Of a DNA stretch of 64,000 bases, positions 1 through 9,938 are shown in pieces. The position numbers and the translations under genes were made by a program. Under the pieces are notes generated by a model. That model had not been told where the DNA came from, did no database searches, and saw only the letters and a list, made by a program, of their open reading frames with translations. Source of the DNA: Streptomyces turgidiscabies Car8 (lineage in GTDB: Bacteria > Actinomycetota > Actinomycetes > Streptomycetales > Streptomycetaceae); the NCBI RefSeq assembly GCF_000331005.1, contig NZ_AEJB01000361.1, forward strand, positions 124,001 to 188,000, read 5' to 3'. Positions within the stretch are counted from its first letter, which is position 1. Each line of letters opens with the position of its first letter.

Positions 1-445
1 CGACGCCGTTGGTGGTCGCCTCGGAAAGGGTGCCGGTCTTGTCGGTGGTGAAGGTCAGTGCGGCGATGCCCGTCCGGCCGTCGGCCGAGACCGTCCCCGA
101 CGACGCGGAGGGTGCGGTGACCGACCTGACGCCCAGAACATCCGCCGCCTCATCGACCGTTCGCCGTACGATGCGGGCCACGTCGCCGGTCGTGAGGGTC
201 TCACCGCGTGGGGCCCGAAAGACGATCCTTCCGGTGAGGTGGGACTGGTCGCTGGGGAACTCTGCCTGCACGACGTCGAGCGTGCGCTGGGCCTCGGTAC
301 CCGGGATGGTCGTCGAGGTGGTGAACGGCTTCATCAGGCCGAGGGCCGCCAGGACCGCGACGAGCAGCAGTACGGACCAAGCGCCGATGACGGACCATTT
401 CCGCCGGTAGGCGAAACGGCCCAGGCGGTACAGCAGGGTGGACAC
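1..445 (-). CDS. MMPL-family RND transporter, N-terminal part (runs off window)
   Basis: Reading down from a GTG at 445 gives a basic N-terminus (LLYRLGRFAYRRKW), a first membrane helix (IGAWSVLLLVAVLAAL) and an extracytoplasmic start with TSTTIPGTEAQ, the usual opening of actinobacterial MMPL exporters. About 148 codons are visible and the frame is still open at base 1. MMPL proteins are proton-driven exporters of lipids or drugs. The gene diverges from the two-component system at 688, a common arrangement in which the regulator controls the exporter; that link is inference. Confidence 0.8.
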   Translation of the reverse strand, partial: MSTLLYRLGRFAYRRKWSVIGAWSVLLLVAVLAALGLMKPFTTSTTIPGTEAQRTLDVVQAEFPSDQSHLTGRIVFRAPRGETLTTGDVARIVRRTVDEAADVLGVRSVTAPSASSGTVSADGRTGIAALTFTTDKTGTLSEATTNGV

Positions 446-687
446 GCGAAGACTCCCGATGGCCGGGGAATGGGAAATGAGCAGTGCCCCGACCGGTGGA
501 GGACGCCAGTCGCCGAGGCCTGCCTTATCCACCGTAGGAACGCCTCCGGGCCACACTCCGCGAAACGGCCCTTCGGGACCGCTGTTCACACACAACTCCC
601 ATGGAACGCGCCACGCGGGTCGGAGACGATCAATTGAGCACCGAAGGCGGGCAGGGTCCCGCGGCACTGAGGAAAGGGTTGACGCGC

Positions 688-1416
688 ATGCCCGACGAGA
701 ACGCCGCAGCCGTGGCGGAGTCCGAGCCACCGCTCGGGCGATTGCTCGTCGTCGACGACGAGCCGGCGATCCTGGACACCGTCGGCCGTTTCCTGCGGTT
801 CATCGGCTACGAGGTCCGGACGGCCGCCACGGTGAAGGAAGCCCTTGCCGAGGCCCGCGACCACCTTCCCGAGCTCATCCTGCTGGACATCATGCTCCCG
901 GACGGCGACGGCATCGAGGTCATGCGGCGGTTGCGCGCCGACGGCCTCCCGCACGCGGTTGTCTTCCTCACCGCACGTGACACACGTAAGGACCTGGTCA
1001 AGGCACTCGCAGCGGGTGGTGACGACTACGTCACCAAACCGTTCGGTCTCGACGAGGTGGCCGCCCGGATCGGTGCTGTGCTGCGCCGCACCCGCAGACC
1101 CGAGCACGAGAGCTCCGTCCTGCGGGTCGCCGACCTCGAACTCGACCCGGCCACCCACTCCGTACGCCGCGGCGGCACTGCGATCGGTCTCTCCCCGACC
1201 GAGTTCCGGCTGCTGCGCTACCTGATGCTGCACAGCGGTCGGATCGTGCCCCGGGCCCAACTCCTCGAACACGTCTGGTCGTACGACTTCAACGGCGACG
1301 ACACCGTGGTCGCCACGTATATCAGCTACCTGCGCCGCAAACTCGACGCGCTCGGTCCACCCTTGATCCACACCCAGCGGGGCATCGGCTACGCCATCCG
1401 GGAGCCGGGATGCTGA
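688..1416 (+). CDS. OmpR/PhoB-type response regulator
   Basis: A 242-residue two-domain regulator. The receiver domain has the acidic pair DD at 23-24 and the phospho-acceptor Asp67 in ILLDIMLPDGDG, with a conserved Lys near TKPFG. The C-terminal part is a winged-helix DNA-binding domain ending in YISYLRRKLD and RGIGYAIR, typical of the OmpR class. The ATG at 688 is chosen because GAGGAAAGG lies 11-19 bases upstream; the frame is open to 601 without a ribosome site. It overlaps the sensor kinase by 7 bases, so the two are translationally coupled. Confidence 0.93.
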   Translation: MPDENAAAVAESEPPLGRLLVVDDEPAILDTVGRFLRFIGYEVRTAATVKEALAEARDHLPELILLDIMLPDGDGIEVMRRLRADGLPHAVVFLTARDTRKDLVKALAAGGDDYVTKPFGLDEVAARIGAVLRRTRRPEHESSVLRVADLELDPATHSVRRGGTAIGLSPTEFRLLRYLMLHSGRIVPRAQLLEHVWSYDFNGDDTVVATYISYLRRKLDALGPPLIHTQRGIGYAIREPGC

Positions 1417-2513
1417 AGCGGTTGCGCCGGTCGCCGCTTCGCGCGCGCCTGAGCATGGTCGTCACGGTGCTGTGCGCCGGCGCCATGGCAGCCACGGCAC
1501 TCAGCTGGATTCTCAGCGGCGATCCGGCCGTGATCGTGCTCGTGGAACTGGCAGGGCTGACCGGTGTGGCCCTGGTGAGCACTACTGTCGTACGGCGGGA
1601 ACTGCGCCCGCTGGAGCGGGCTGCGGACACGGCCGACACCATCGCCGCCGGCGACTTCGCCCAGCGGTTGACCGTAGCCGCCTCAGCACCCACCACGGAG
1701 GTCGGACGCCTCGCGGACGCCTTGAACGGGATGCTCGACCAGATCCAGGCCGCGCTCACCGCCCGCGAGCAGTCCGAGGAGCGGATGCGTCAGTTCGTGG
1801 CGGACGCCTCGCACGAACTGCGCACGCCGCTCCAATCCCTGCGCGGCTACGCCGAGTTGTACCAGAGCGGGGCGCTGCCGGACCGGGCCGCGGTGAACGA
1901 GGCGGTGGAGCGGATGCTCTCCGAGATCCATCGCATGACACGGCTGGTCGAGTCGCTCCTCGGGCTTGCCCGGTTCGACGAGCAGGACGAGGCAAGTCTT
2001 GAGCCGGTTGACCTGAGCGGGCTCGTACGCGACTGCTGCCGCGACGCCAGGGCAGTGGAGCCGTCACGGCCGACCGGGGCGTACATCGAGCCCGACGTGA
2101 CAGTCAGCGGGGACGAGGCCCAGTTGCGGAGCCTGCTCAGCAATCTGCTCGGCAACGTCCGTATGCACACGGCACCGGATGTTCCCTGTCGGGTCACTCT
2201 GAGCACGTCGGGCGACGAGGTGATGCTACGGGTGGAGGACTTCGGCCCGGGTATCCCCCATGAGTCGCTCACCCACGTCTTCGACCGGTTCTATCGCGCC
2301 GACAAGGGCCGCAGCCGTGTCGACGGAGGCAGCGGGCTGGGACTGGCTATCGTGGCGGCGATCACGGACCTGCACCACGGCAGGATCCGTCTGGACAGCG
2401 TCCCCGGCCGTGGCACGCGGGTGGACGTCCTTCTGCCCGCGTCCCGCACCGGGTCGGTATCGGTCGATCGGGACACACTGCCGCGCTCGTCGGCAGATCG
2501 CGCTGAATGCTGA
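1410..2513 (+). CDS. HAMP-containing sensor histidine kinase
   Basis: A 367-residue membrane kinase, partner of the overlapping response regulator. Two hydrophobic segments (about 16-35 and 41-60) flank a very short external loop, so it probably senses within the membrane. A HAMP linker follows, then the dimerisation H-box ADASHELRTPL with His135, and an ATP-binding domain with N-box (LLSNLLGNV), G1 (VEDFGPGIP), F-box (FDRFYRAD) and G2 (GGSGLGLAIV). Its likely target is the divergent MMPL exporter; that is inferred from context. Confidence 0.93.
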   Translation: MLKRLRRSPLRARLSMVVTVLCAGAMAATALSWILSGDPAVIVLVELAGLTGVALVSTTVVRRELRPLERAADTADTIAAGDFAQRLTVAASAPTTEVGRLADALNGMLDQIQAALTAREQSEERMRQFVADASHELRTPLQSLRGYAELYQSGALPDRAAVNEAVERMLSEIHRMTRLVESLLGLARFDEQDEASLEPVDLSGLVRDCCRDARAVEPSRPTGAYIEPDVTVSGDEAQLRSLLSNLLGNVRMHTAPDVPCRVTLSTSGDEVMLRVEDFGPGIPHESLTHVFDRFYRADKGRSRVDGGSGLGLAIVAAITDLHHGRIRLDSVPGRGTRVDVLLPASRTGSVSVDRDTLPRSSADRAEC

Positions 2514-2559
2514 CTTCGGCGGCCTGTCCCGGGGGCCCGCTCGTGACGAGCGGGCAGAC

Positions 2560-2976
2560 CCGTCTGTCGGACACGGCCGTCCAAGGCCGCGAACTTCTTC
2601 TCCAGGTCAGCGAGGAAGCTGTCGCCACCGGGCAGCATCCCGGCGATGGCCCGGACCGTAGTGCCTGTGGAGCCCCTGAGCCGCCCTCGATGAAGGCGGC
2701 GGCCTCCGGGACGTATGCGGTCATCAGTTCCTTGAAGGCACGGGCCGCCTCTTCGCGGTCCAGCAGGTCGTCCATGCTCATGTCCACCGACAGGGGCGTT
2801 CGTTCGGCGGGGTCGGCGTCGAACGGAACCGTCCAGGTGTGGCGGCCCGAGCCCACCTCGACGCCGTCGCTGTCGCCGGGCAGGACAACCTCGGCGGCGG
2901 TGTTCGACGAGACGAGGGCCGTGACCGTCAGTTCGTGGTTGCCCTTCATCGTGGCAGAGTCCCGCGCCATGGACAC
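2560..2976 (-). pseudogene. C-terminal remnant of a GH78-like alpha-L-rhamnosidase
   Basis: Read on the minus strand, residues such as EVGSGRHTWTVPF followed by an alpha-helical tail match the end of bacterial rhamnosidases. The frame breaks near 2640: the last stretch (GMLPGGDSFLADLEKKFAAL) continues in another frame. No catalytic domain is found upstream on this strand, so this is a 5'-truncated, frameshifted fossil. Family assignment rests on the tail motif only. Confidence 0.5.
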
Positions 2977-3905
2977 GAACTACTGCTGAGCCACCGGCAA
3001 TTCGCCCACGAGCTGTACCAGGTCGAGCACCGGGTGCTCAGGTTACTCGACGGGTTGCGTTGGTGACCCCGCGCTGGGCCGGATCCGAGAGGGCGGCAAC
3101 CGCACTGTCGGCCTGGCCTTTCGTCGTACGCGGAAAGACCGCCCGAGATGTCGTCACTGGCGCCAGTCAGGATGCCATTCACCTCGTACCGCGAGGTGAA
3201 TTCCGTCGACCGGCCCTGCTCGGCCGCCTCCACAGTGCCCCAGGTGTGTCGCCCCCTGAAGCGGGCTTCCAAGACTGCCCCGTTCGCCGCGGGCGCACGG
3301 GCGTCTGTCACGCGCGGCAGTGCCGATCTGGACACAGAAGATGTGAACTCCCCCAACTACCTTGCCATGAGCCGGACGTACATGAGCGTCACTCAAGGGT
3401 CCTCGCGGATCCATGAACTCTCCGAGGTACCAAGAGCTCCAGTTCGGCATTGGTGCCCGCGAGCCGACCGAGACTGCGCTGATATCGGCGCCAAGGAATG
3501 GCAGTTGTGGGGGTGTACCGGATAGCGCGAGAGCACCGGCTGCCGCGCGAGGCGGCGGGGCCTGTGCCACATGGCCCGACCACCGCGCGGCTCCTGGACG
3601 GCCCCTGACACGCCCGGCAGGTCGGTCTCGGCCAGGAACCATCAATCCCGGGCCGGCACGCATCAGCCGTCCCGCCTGAAGACATTTCCGCAGGCCGTGA
3701 TCACGAAAGGCGACCGCCACCAGCAGCGAAGAATCCGCTGGCCAGCCCCCCGCCCCTGGCAGACGACCACCGCCACTCAGTGCCCCGTCAGCGGCTCATC
3801 GGCCCTACTGCTCGCCGCGCCACCCCCAGCCGCAAGGCGAATCAGTACACGACCTCGCACCACCCTGACCAGCGGCAATACGCTCCACAACCGAAAACGG
3901 TGCGG

Positions 3906-3921
3906 ATTCGACCCGGATTCG
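3906..3921 (+). repeat. 16-bp direct repeat, copy 1
   Basis: ATTCGACCCGGATTCG occurs here and again at 4586-4601, with the following CCCC also nearly shared. It could be a recombination scar or attachment-site relic; no integrase lies beside it. Confidence 0.5.
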
Positions 3922-4585
3922 CCCCGAGGGCCCCAGACTCCAAAACGAACAGTAGTTGACCTGCAGTGATGCTGATTCTTGCCGCTGTACCGAGCATCCA
4001 CCGACAGAGGAGTCTCACAATTGAAACTAAGTGGACATTTTTGGGCGATTAGCGCCACGTAGCGAGTAGTCGCACCCGCCGGCGCCACCTCCGGCTCCCC
4101 CGAGCGCGAACCGAACAGCAGCACCACCCGGCGCTCCACTCTGGCGACTAGGGGGCTGACAGAACAGGGCTCTGACCAGCCCCTTTACGGAAGTCCTTCC
4201 GCCTGACAGAAGACGTCTTGCCGAGCCGATGCAAGCCTCACAACCCTGTTTCCAACCACGGCACGCGGGGCGACGGAGCCCCGCCGACAGAGACGGGAAC
4301 TGCCATGCCGCACATCACCGCTTTTGCTGGAAACCAGTGGTTCTTGGCGGGAGCGATCAACGAGACGCTCTCGCAGTGATCACTTCCAGGGCCTGCCGCA
4401 GGGCGCCCCACCGGTGATCGAGTTCAGCCCGAGCTGGTCGACAAGAAGACACCTCGTACATGTACTTGTGAACCTGTCCGGCGCCTGGATGTCCACTACA
4501 GACCGATGCCGGACCACCTTCATCGCCCGGAATGACCGCATCTGCCGCATGTCGGTGGGACGGGAACGACAATACGCGAACCCGA

Positions 4586-4601
4586 ATTCGACCCGGATTC
4601 G
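4586..4601 (+). repeat. 16-bp direct repeat, copy 2
   Basis: Identical 16 bases to 3906-3921, 680 bp downstream in the same orientation. An AT-rich patch follows (about 4606-4632). Confidence 0.5.
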
Positions 4602-4920
4602 ACCCCAAGTGTTTGTTTATCAATTAAACATAGCCTCTGACCTGCGGAAATACGGGGCGGCAGACGAGTCAGGCTATACGCCGGGTACTGGCCGGGGCGT
4701 CCAGCGCCACCAGCAGCCGGGCTCGGGCCCGGCCGACCAGAGCGGTCAGCGCGTCCGGTTGAGGGACGGTCTTTTGTTCGCCCCGCAGGGCGGCGGTGCC
4801 GCGGGCAGGGTAGATCAAGGTCCTGGGCCAGGGGTCTTCCAGGTGGGCGGCGATATTCCCGACGAAGACCGAAGGGATCAGCAGGAGACCGTCGCCGGCG
4901 AGGCGGACAGTTCCGCCCTG

Positions 4921-5781
4921 TCACACCGGTGCGGGTGGCGGGAAGTGCGTGGCGCGGAACTCGGCGAGGGTCTGCTCCACACCGGCGATGGTCAGACGCC
5001 AGAAATCCCAGCCGTCGATCTTGTTGCTGCCGGTCGCGGCCCTGGCGGCGGTGGTCGGGGTGCGCCAGGGGCGGCCCAGGACGTTGATCTGGCCCTCGTG
5101 GTTCAGGACCGCCTGGTGGACCTTCTTCTCGTGCCGGCCCGTGAAGGTGATGCCGGCCTTCAGGTCGTCCGGGTCCAGATGTTCCAGCAGGTCTTGCAGG
5201 TCGACTCGGGAGCGTTCCGGGTCGACGGTGGGTGTGGGCGTCGTTGCGGCCGGCGTGGGCGCGGCAGCGGGCCGGTCGCAGGCGCGCTGCAGGGCCAGGG
5301 CCATGGCGGCTGCTGAGCTGTATGGCGCCTTGGGCCCCACCTTGTCGTCGATCAGCTGCTGGATGGCGGGATCGTCCCCGTAGCGGGCGAGTACGGTGAC
5401 CGCCCGCATGAGGCGGCTGCGGAGCGGGACGAGGTGGGAGTCGTTGAGCGCGAGGATCCGTATGGTTTCGTCGGCGCGGCACAGGCCGCGTTTCGCTTCG
5501 GCCTGCGAGTAGGGGGTGCTGCTGCGCCGGGCGTAGCCGGCGCTGTCGAAGCCGAGCAGGTCGGGGTCGCTGTGGTGGGCTGGGAGCAGCGGCTGTTCGC
5601 GGTCCAGGTCATCGGCTGATGCGCGGGCGCGGGTACCGCCTATGACCGGGAACTGGCTGCCCTTGGCGCGGCCTTCCCGGACACCGTTGTAGCGGGCTCC
5701 GCCGCTGTTGCAGTGTCTGCAGGCGATGCCGTAGTTCGACACGTCGCAGGCCAGCCACCAGTGACCCGGGTGGCCGGGCAC
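4921..5781 (-). pseudogene. HNH nuclease fused to a RAMA domain, 5'-truncated
   Basis: The product would start in the middle of an HNH domain: WWLACDVSNYGIACRHCNS, then KGSQFPV, which resembles the second half of HNH nucleases where CxxC and an N/H supply metal ligands. The usual upstream half (first Cys pair and H-F-R-P motif) is missing; the sequence before the GTG at 5781 shows no match in any frame. The C-terminus (about residues 200-270) has G...FLGRPW-type and GWDFWRL features of RAMA domains, which accompany restriction and modification enzymes. It is probably a broken defence nuclease. It lies downstream of, and in the same direction as, the ATPase-nuclease at 5891-7474. Confidence 0.55.
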
Positions 5782-5890
5782 GTCGCGTACTGGGCACCGA
5801 AGATCTCGGCTCCCGCACCGAACCCGTGCTGCTCCGGGAACACGGCCACGGGAGGAAGATCCGGGGGCGCTCCTGGCTGACTCCCGGCCG

Positions 5891-7474
5891 TCAGGCGCGC
5901 AGCAGGGTGACGGTGCGCCCGGAGGGCGTGGTCTGCTGCGAGAAGGCGGTGCGCTCGTGGACCGTGGCTGCTTGCGGGCGGGTGTCGAAGACGACGAGGG
6001 TGCCCGTGGACAGCTCCATGCGGTCCAGGTAGTCGTCCAACTGTGCCAGCCCCTCGGCGAGTGGGTCGGTGCGGCCCTGGCGCCACACCTTCAGCTCCAG
6101 CGCCTCGCGCTGCACCGCCCGCGAACGGTCGGCAGCGGTGTAGGGCTGGCGGATCAGCAGGTCCACGCGCCGCCGGCCGATCCCGTACTCCCGGTCGATG
6201 AAACCCGCCCCGTTCACGATCCGGTGCAGGTAGGCCATCATCACCAGCTGTGCCGCGGCCTCCGGGTAGGTCGAGGCGGTGGCCAGGATCTCGCCGTTCT
6301 CCCGCCAGAACTCGGCAAAGGAGCACAGCAGCTTGTCCATGTCGATCCGGCCGTCCGGCAGCCGGAAGCTGCTCGGGGCGGCGACGACCTGGCCCTCCGT
6401 GTTGTTCCCCAGGACCCGGACAATGACCTCCTGGTAGATCGGATTGGCCACCCGCACCGGCGCGTCCGGAGCGACCAACCCCAGGTCGCGCACGTACGCC
6501 AGATCGTCGTCGTACGTGTCCGTCGGCAGGAGCAGCTCGCCCGCGATCACCGGCTGGATCACCCGCCGCACCCGGTCCTCGCCCAACCTGGCGGCCAGCG
6601 AGTCCAGATGCGTCGCACGCGCCAGGATCAGCCGCTCCTTCGCCTCCTCCATGTGCTCGGCCGTGATCGGCGTGTCCGACGGCACCCCCATCTCCTCGAC
6701 GACCTCCCGGGCCAGCGCGTTGACCAGCCACGGCTGTCCCTGGGTAAAGCCGAAGGCACACTCCAGCGCATCCACCGTGAAATCCTGGCCCGTCTGCGTG
6801 GTGTGCTGCCCGTACAGCTCGGCGACCTCGGCCTCGGTGAAGTCGCCCAACCGCAGCGACGCCACCTTGATGTTGAACGGACTCGACGTACCAAGGCGCC
6901 CCGGATCCCCGCCCGAGGCCGCCTTGTAGTCACGCACATCCCGCAGCCCGCACAGCACCACCGCATGCGGGAAGCCGCCACGGCTGACAGTGAAGCCATC
7001 GCGCAACTGGCGCAGCACACTGCGCAGGCTCTCCCCCCGCAGCGCGTCGATCTCGTCGAAGAACAGCACCAGCGGACGCGGACAGCTCCGCACCCACTCA
7101 GTCAGCCCCCGCGTGAGCCGGGACCCGGGCACCGCGTCGGGCCAGGAGGCGGGGGGCGCGAGCTCATCAGCAAGCCCAGCGGACTCCGCGGACCGCCGAA
7201 TCGCCTCCAGCACCAGCAGCTCGGCCTGGCCGTAGTCCTCCCCGGCCACCTCCGCGCTCTCGCACGAGAAGTGCAGCGCCGCGTACCGGCCCGAGGCCGT
7301 CAGTTCCCGGGCCATCGCCGCCAGCACCGTCGTCTTCCCGGTCTGCCGTGGCGCGTGCACCACGAAGTACTGGCCCTGCTCGATGTACCCGCGGGCCCTG
7401 GGCAGCCGCTCCTGAGCCGGCACCATGTAGTGACGCGTGGGGACGCACGGCCCGGCCGTATTGAAGTAGCGCAT
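5891..7474 (-). CDS. AAA ATPase with C-terminal PD-(D/E)XK-like nuclease domain
   Basis: A 527-residue protein. Walker A is APRQTGKTT (Lys47), Walker B PLVLFFDEIDAL near residue 140, and a winged-helix-like middle follows. The C-terminus reads RRRVDLLIR (Asp about 437) then ALELKVW (Glu about 460, Lys 462), the D...ExK pattern of PD-(D/E)XK nucleases. This ATPase-plus-nuclease architecture is common in accessory regions and is suspected in defence or mobile-element control, but the specific role here is unknown. The start at MRYFN is preferred over the open frame up to 7591 because MRYFNTAG is a typical start of the family. Confidence 0.75.
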   Translation of the reverse strand: MRYFNTAGPCVPTRHYMVPAQERLPRARGYIEQGQYFVVHAPRQTGKTTVLAAMARELTASGRYAALHFSCESAEVAGEDYGQAELLVLEAIRRSAESAGLADELAPPASWPDAVPGSRLTRGLTEWVRSCPRPLVLFFDEIDALRGESLRSVLRQLRDGFTVSRGGFPHAVVLCGLRDVRDYKAASGGDPGRLGTSSPFNIKVASLRLGDFTEAEVAELYGQHTTQTGQDFTVDALECAFGFTQGQPWLVNALAREVVEEMGVPSDTPITAEHMEEAKERLILARATHLDSLAARLGEDRVRRVIQPVIAGELLLPTDTYDDDLAYVRDLGLVAPDAPVRVANPIYQEVIVRVLGNNTEGQVVAAPSSFRLPDGRIDMDKLLCSFAEFWRENGEILATASTYPEAAAQLVMMAYLHRIVNGAGFIDREYGIGRRRVDLLIRQPYTAADRSRAVQREALELKVWRQGRTDPLAEGLAQLDDYLDRMELSTGTLVVFDTRPQAATVHERTAFSQQTTPSGRTVTLLRA

Positions 7475-8169
7475 ACCGCGCACGCTAGCCGACGGCACCG
7501 ACAACCTGAGGCGACCGTGCACCCGACCACCGGCTACACCGCCCCGTACGGGCACGAGTGCCAGAGCAGCGGTGCCCCGGTACGGGATCACCCGGCGGGC
7601 AGACGCAGAAACGCGGCCAGCGCCCGCTGGGGCGCGGTGACCGCTGGAGCGCCTCCGGCGCCCGCCAGGGCATGCAGGTCACCGCGGCACAGCTCTTCAC
7701 GTGCCCATCAGCTCATCCGGGGCACCGCTGTCGTCCCAGTCGGCCTCATGCATCCTGCCCTTGCCGAAAATCTCATCCGGGCTGGTGAGCGACCGAGGCG
7801 CGCACTGCGGCCAGTGCCTTGTCGGACAGTTTGGCCGCGGGTCAGGGGCCGGTTCCCCGCGACCACGAACGCCGGAAAGCGGCTGTACCTGCTTCGTCAC
7901 GGCGGCAAGGAGTGGCTGGACGAAGATCGACACAGTCGCATCGCCGTGGAGACCCGCATGGGCCGCGAGGTCGCCGGCGTGGAAGGTCTCCACTCGCACG
8001 TTGCCCTGCCATGGAGCAGGAGATTGCCGATTCGCTGCAAAGCAGGTGGCTGCGCCGTTCGTGGTCGGCGAGGGAGGGCACTGGAAAGGCGCCATCTCCC
8101 ACTGCTCTACCATTCGATCTTGAAAAGTGGTGGAAAACAGCAGGTCAAGTCCGCTCGGTCAAAGTCGTC
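7475..8169. other. Intergenic decay region
   Basis: About 700 bp between the ATPase and the uppP fragment. Overlapping frames are present on both strands, but none has a ribosome site, a recognisable domain or consistent protein composition. The upstream region and promoter of the minus-strand ATPase must lie in 7475-7600. Confidence 0.5.
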
Positions 8170-8307
8170 ATAAGTTCGTTCATGAAGTTCATCTCCCACA
8201 AGAGCTTCATGCCGTTCGTCTGGTACCGCATCGCCCTCGGTGTGGTGGTGATTGTGCTGGTCAGCATGGGTGTGCTCAGCCCGCACGCGGGCGAATCCGG
8301 CGGCTGA
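8170..8307 (+). pseudogene. C-terminal fragment of undecaprenyl-diphosphatase (UppP/BacA)
   Basis: The last 45 or so codons read SFMKFISHKSFMPFVWYRIA and a final membrane helix, the highly conserved end of UppP, the membrane phosphatase that recycles the undecaprenyl carrier and gives bacitracin resistance. All catalytic residues lie earlier in the protein and are absent, so this is a 3' relic left by recombination. Confidence 0.65.
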
Positions 8308-8460
8308 ACCAGGGCCGCACAGGCAGCGCTATCTAGCATTTCCTAGCGCCTGATTGCAGCACCACGCCATGATCATCTCCCACTTGTCTCCCACTCATCT
8401 CCCACCGGGGAAGACGGATACGCCCCACTAGGACGTGTGCGTCCGCAACGTTGGGGATGA

Positions 8461-8498
8461 CACGGAAGGGCCCGCACGTCCGTGCGGGCCCTTCCGTG
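8461..8498. terminator. Strong perfect hairpin
   Basis: An 18-bp perfect inverted repeat (CACGGAAGGGCCCGCACG and its complement) with a 2-base loop, just after the uppP relic. It has no T tract, which is usual for Streptomyces terminators. A CTCCCAC-rich stretch lies at 8384-8409 just before it. Confidence 0.6.
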
Positions 8499-8570
8499 CA
8501 GAGGGTGCGGGTCAGCTGAGGTTCATGTCCGGCCAAGGCCGCGACCCTCGCCACGCGGAAACGCCGCCGC

Positions 8571-9045
8571 TCATCCACCGTGTCCCAGGCAGCACCCGGT
8601 GAGGTCGTCCAGCGCCGCGGCCGTGAGGATAAGCCAGCCGAGGCGCGCTTCCATGTCCTCCCACGCGTGCGTCACCTCGACTGCCTCACCGTGCAGACCC
8701 GTGCCCCGTACACCGCGATGGCGACTTCCCCCATGTCCCCATTGATCGCGAGGACCTGGAGGAGCCGGATGCCCCCAGCCGCCGGTGATCCCATCCGGCG
8801 CGCGGCCCTGGAGCTGGTGCTCCACCACCGCCGCGCCGTCCCCGCTCACGGCATCCAGGGCAACCATGGCCGTCACGATGACGTCCGCGAACTCCTTCGG
8901 CACACCCCACGCGTGAGGCGCCCTTCCGCGGGTTGGCGCCGAGCGCGCCGTGAAGGGCCTCCGCGGCCTCGCCCAGCTCCTGACTGATCTTGAGCACGCG
9001 CACCGGCTCCGCCGCACGCCGCCCATCCCCGAAAGGCCCCTCCAC
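8571..9045 (-). pseudogene. MazG-like nucleotide pyrophosphohydrolase remnant, copy 1
   Basis: Fragments of one protein are scattered over three minus frames: VLKISQELGEAAEALHGALG (the MazG EExxE-like helix), then FADVIVTAMVALDAVSGD (the second metal-binding helix), and a tail VEVTHAWEDMEARLGWL. The same order occurs in the relic at 18034-18600. The first helix of the fold and the start are missing, and at least two frameshifts separate the pieces. Intact members hydrolyse nucleoside triphosphates or related alarmones. Confidence 0.6.
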
Positions 9046-9256
9046 CAGACCGACTCACGGACGCTCCTCGCCCGCCGTTCAGCCCACGAGATCTGCACCG
9101 TCCCTCGCTACCGCGCACGACGCCGTGGGCCGAGCCACACCCGATCGTGGCCCGAGGGCCGGCACACCGGGATATGACTGGACGACGAGGACATCGTCTG
9201 CGCTGAGCCCTGGCCGATCCTGCTCGACTCGCGGTGTACAAGGTCACACAACGCCA

Positions 9257-9469
9257 TCAATACTGAGCGGCGGTCTTCGCACAGCTCGCGGCGAGCCAGA
9301 TGTGGTGCCAAAAACGCAGCGGCGTCTCGCCATGGACATCTTCGAGTTCCGGTGGTGTCCCTGAGGAGACAATTTGCTTCCACCGGCCGGACGCGACAAC
9401 GACGCTGATCGCCGAAGCCCCGAGCAAGACACCGATGAGACCCGTCAATGCACCAGCCGGGACACGCAT
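9257..9469 (-). CDS. Small one-TM protein, uncertain
   Basis: A 70-codon frame from an ATG gives an N-terminal hydrophobic helix (LTGLIGVLLGASAISVVVA) followed by a polar tail. It looks like a membrane peptide, but it sits among pseudogenes, has no clear ribosome site, and its C-terminus may be truncated. Function unknown. Confidence 0.3.
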   Translation of the reverse strand: MRVPAGALTGLIGVLLGASAISVVVASGRWKQIVSSGTPPELEDVHGETPLRFWHHIWLAASCAKTAAQY

Positions 9470-9477
9470 CGGCCTCC

Positions 9478-9640
9478 GCCAAGACCCTTGATGGCCTCAC
9501 ACGAGTAGGCCCAGTGCCCGACGCGGAACAGCGGCGCGGGAGCGGTCAGTTCTTTCGCCACCAGTACCTCGATCACCTGGCCGTGCGTCAGGTCCGCCCG
9601 CGAATCCGGCGGCCGCAGCCCGTCAACGATCAGCGCATTT
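9478..9640 (-). pseudogene. N-terminal fragment of an IS1634/DUF4277-type transposase
   Basis: The minus strand encodes SRADLTHGQVIEVLVAKELT and then PLFRVGHWA, closely resembling the DUF4277 N-terminal domain of IS1634-like transposases (LTHGQVIEALVANRLT and VxxWA). About 50 codons remain; the DDE catalytic domain is absent. Confidence 0.55.
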
Positions 9641-9938
9641 GGGCCGCAGCGTGTGGGGGACGAGCCCCTGCGTGATCTTTTCCCTTGCCTGGCCCCTGGG
9701 GGCGCTGTGCTAGGGAAGACGGCGCGAGCACGGGGGACAGCACCATCCTGGTGGTGTGTGAGGTTCGACTGGATGACCGATCAGCAACGACCGAAACAGA
9801 TCCAACCCGCCACACCTCTGATCACTTTGAGTCAAGTAGGCAACTCTGCCCCTTCCGTATCAGATACTGCTCTGACTCTCGGTAGTCGCACGCGTATGCC
9901 GTCCCGGGAGCGGGGTTGGGGACGATGTCGGGAGTGAG

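Larger units (their letters stand above)
2977..4920. other. Long stretch without a convincing gene
   Basis: Open frames here have poor protein character and no ribosome sites. Visible items are a 16-bp direct repeat (3906 and 4586), a GGGGC/GCCCC hairpin near 4267-4283, and a 24-codon frame at 4305-4379 (MPHITAFAGNQWFL...) with no strong ribosome site. Short AT-rich patches lie near 4015-4050 and 4605-4635. It is probably decayed sequence between two insertion points. Confidence 0.5.

Noticed and set aside
4305-4379. 24-codon peptide gene (MPHITAFAGNQW...)
   Set aside because: No adequate ribosome site, no linkage to another gene, and it lies in decayed DNA.
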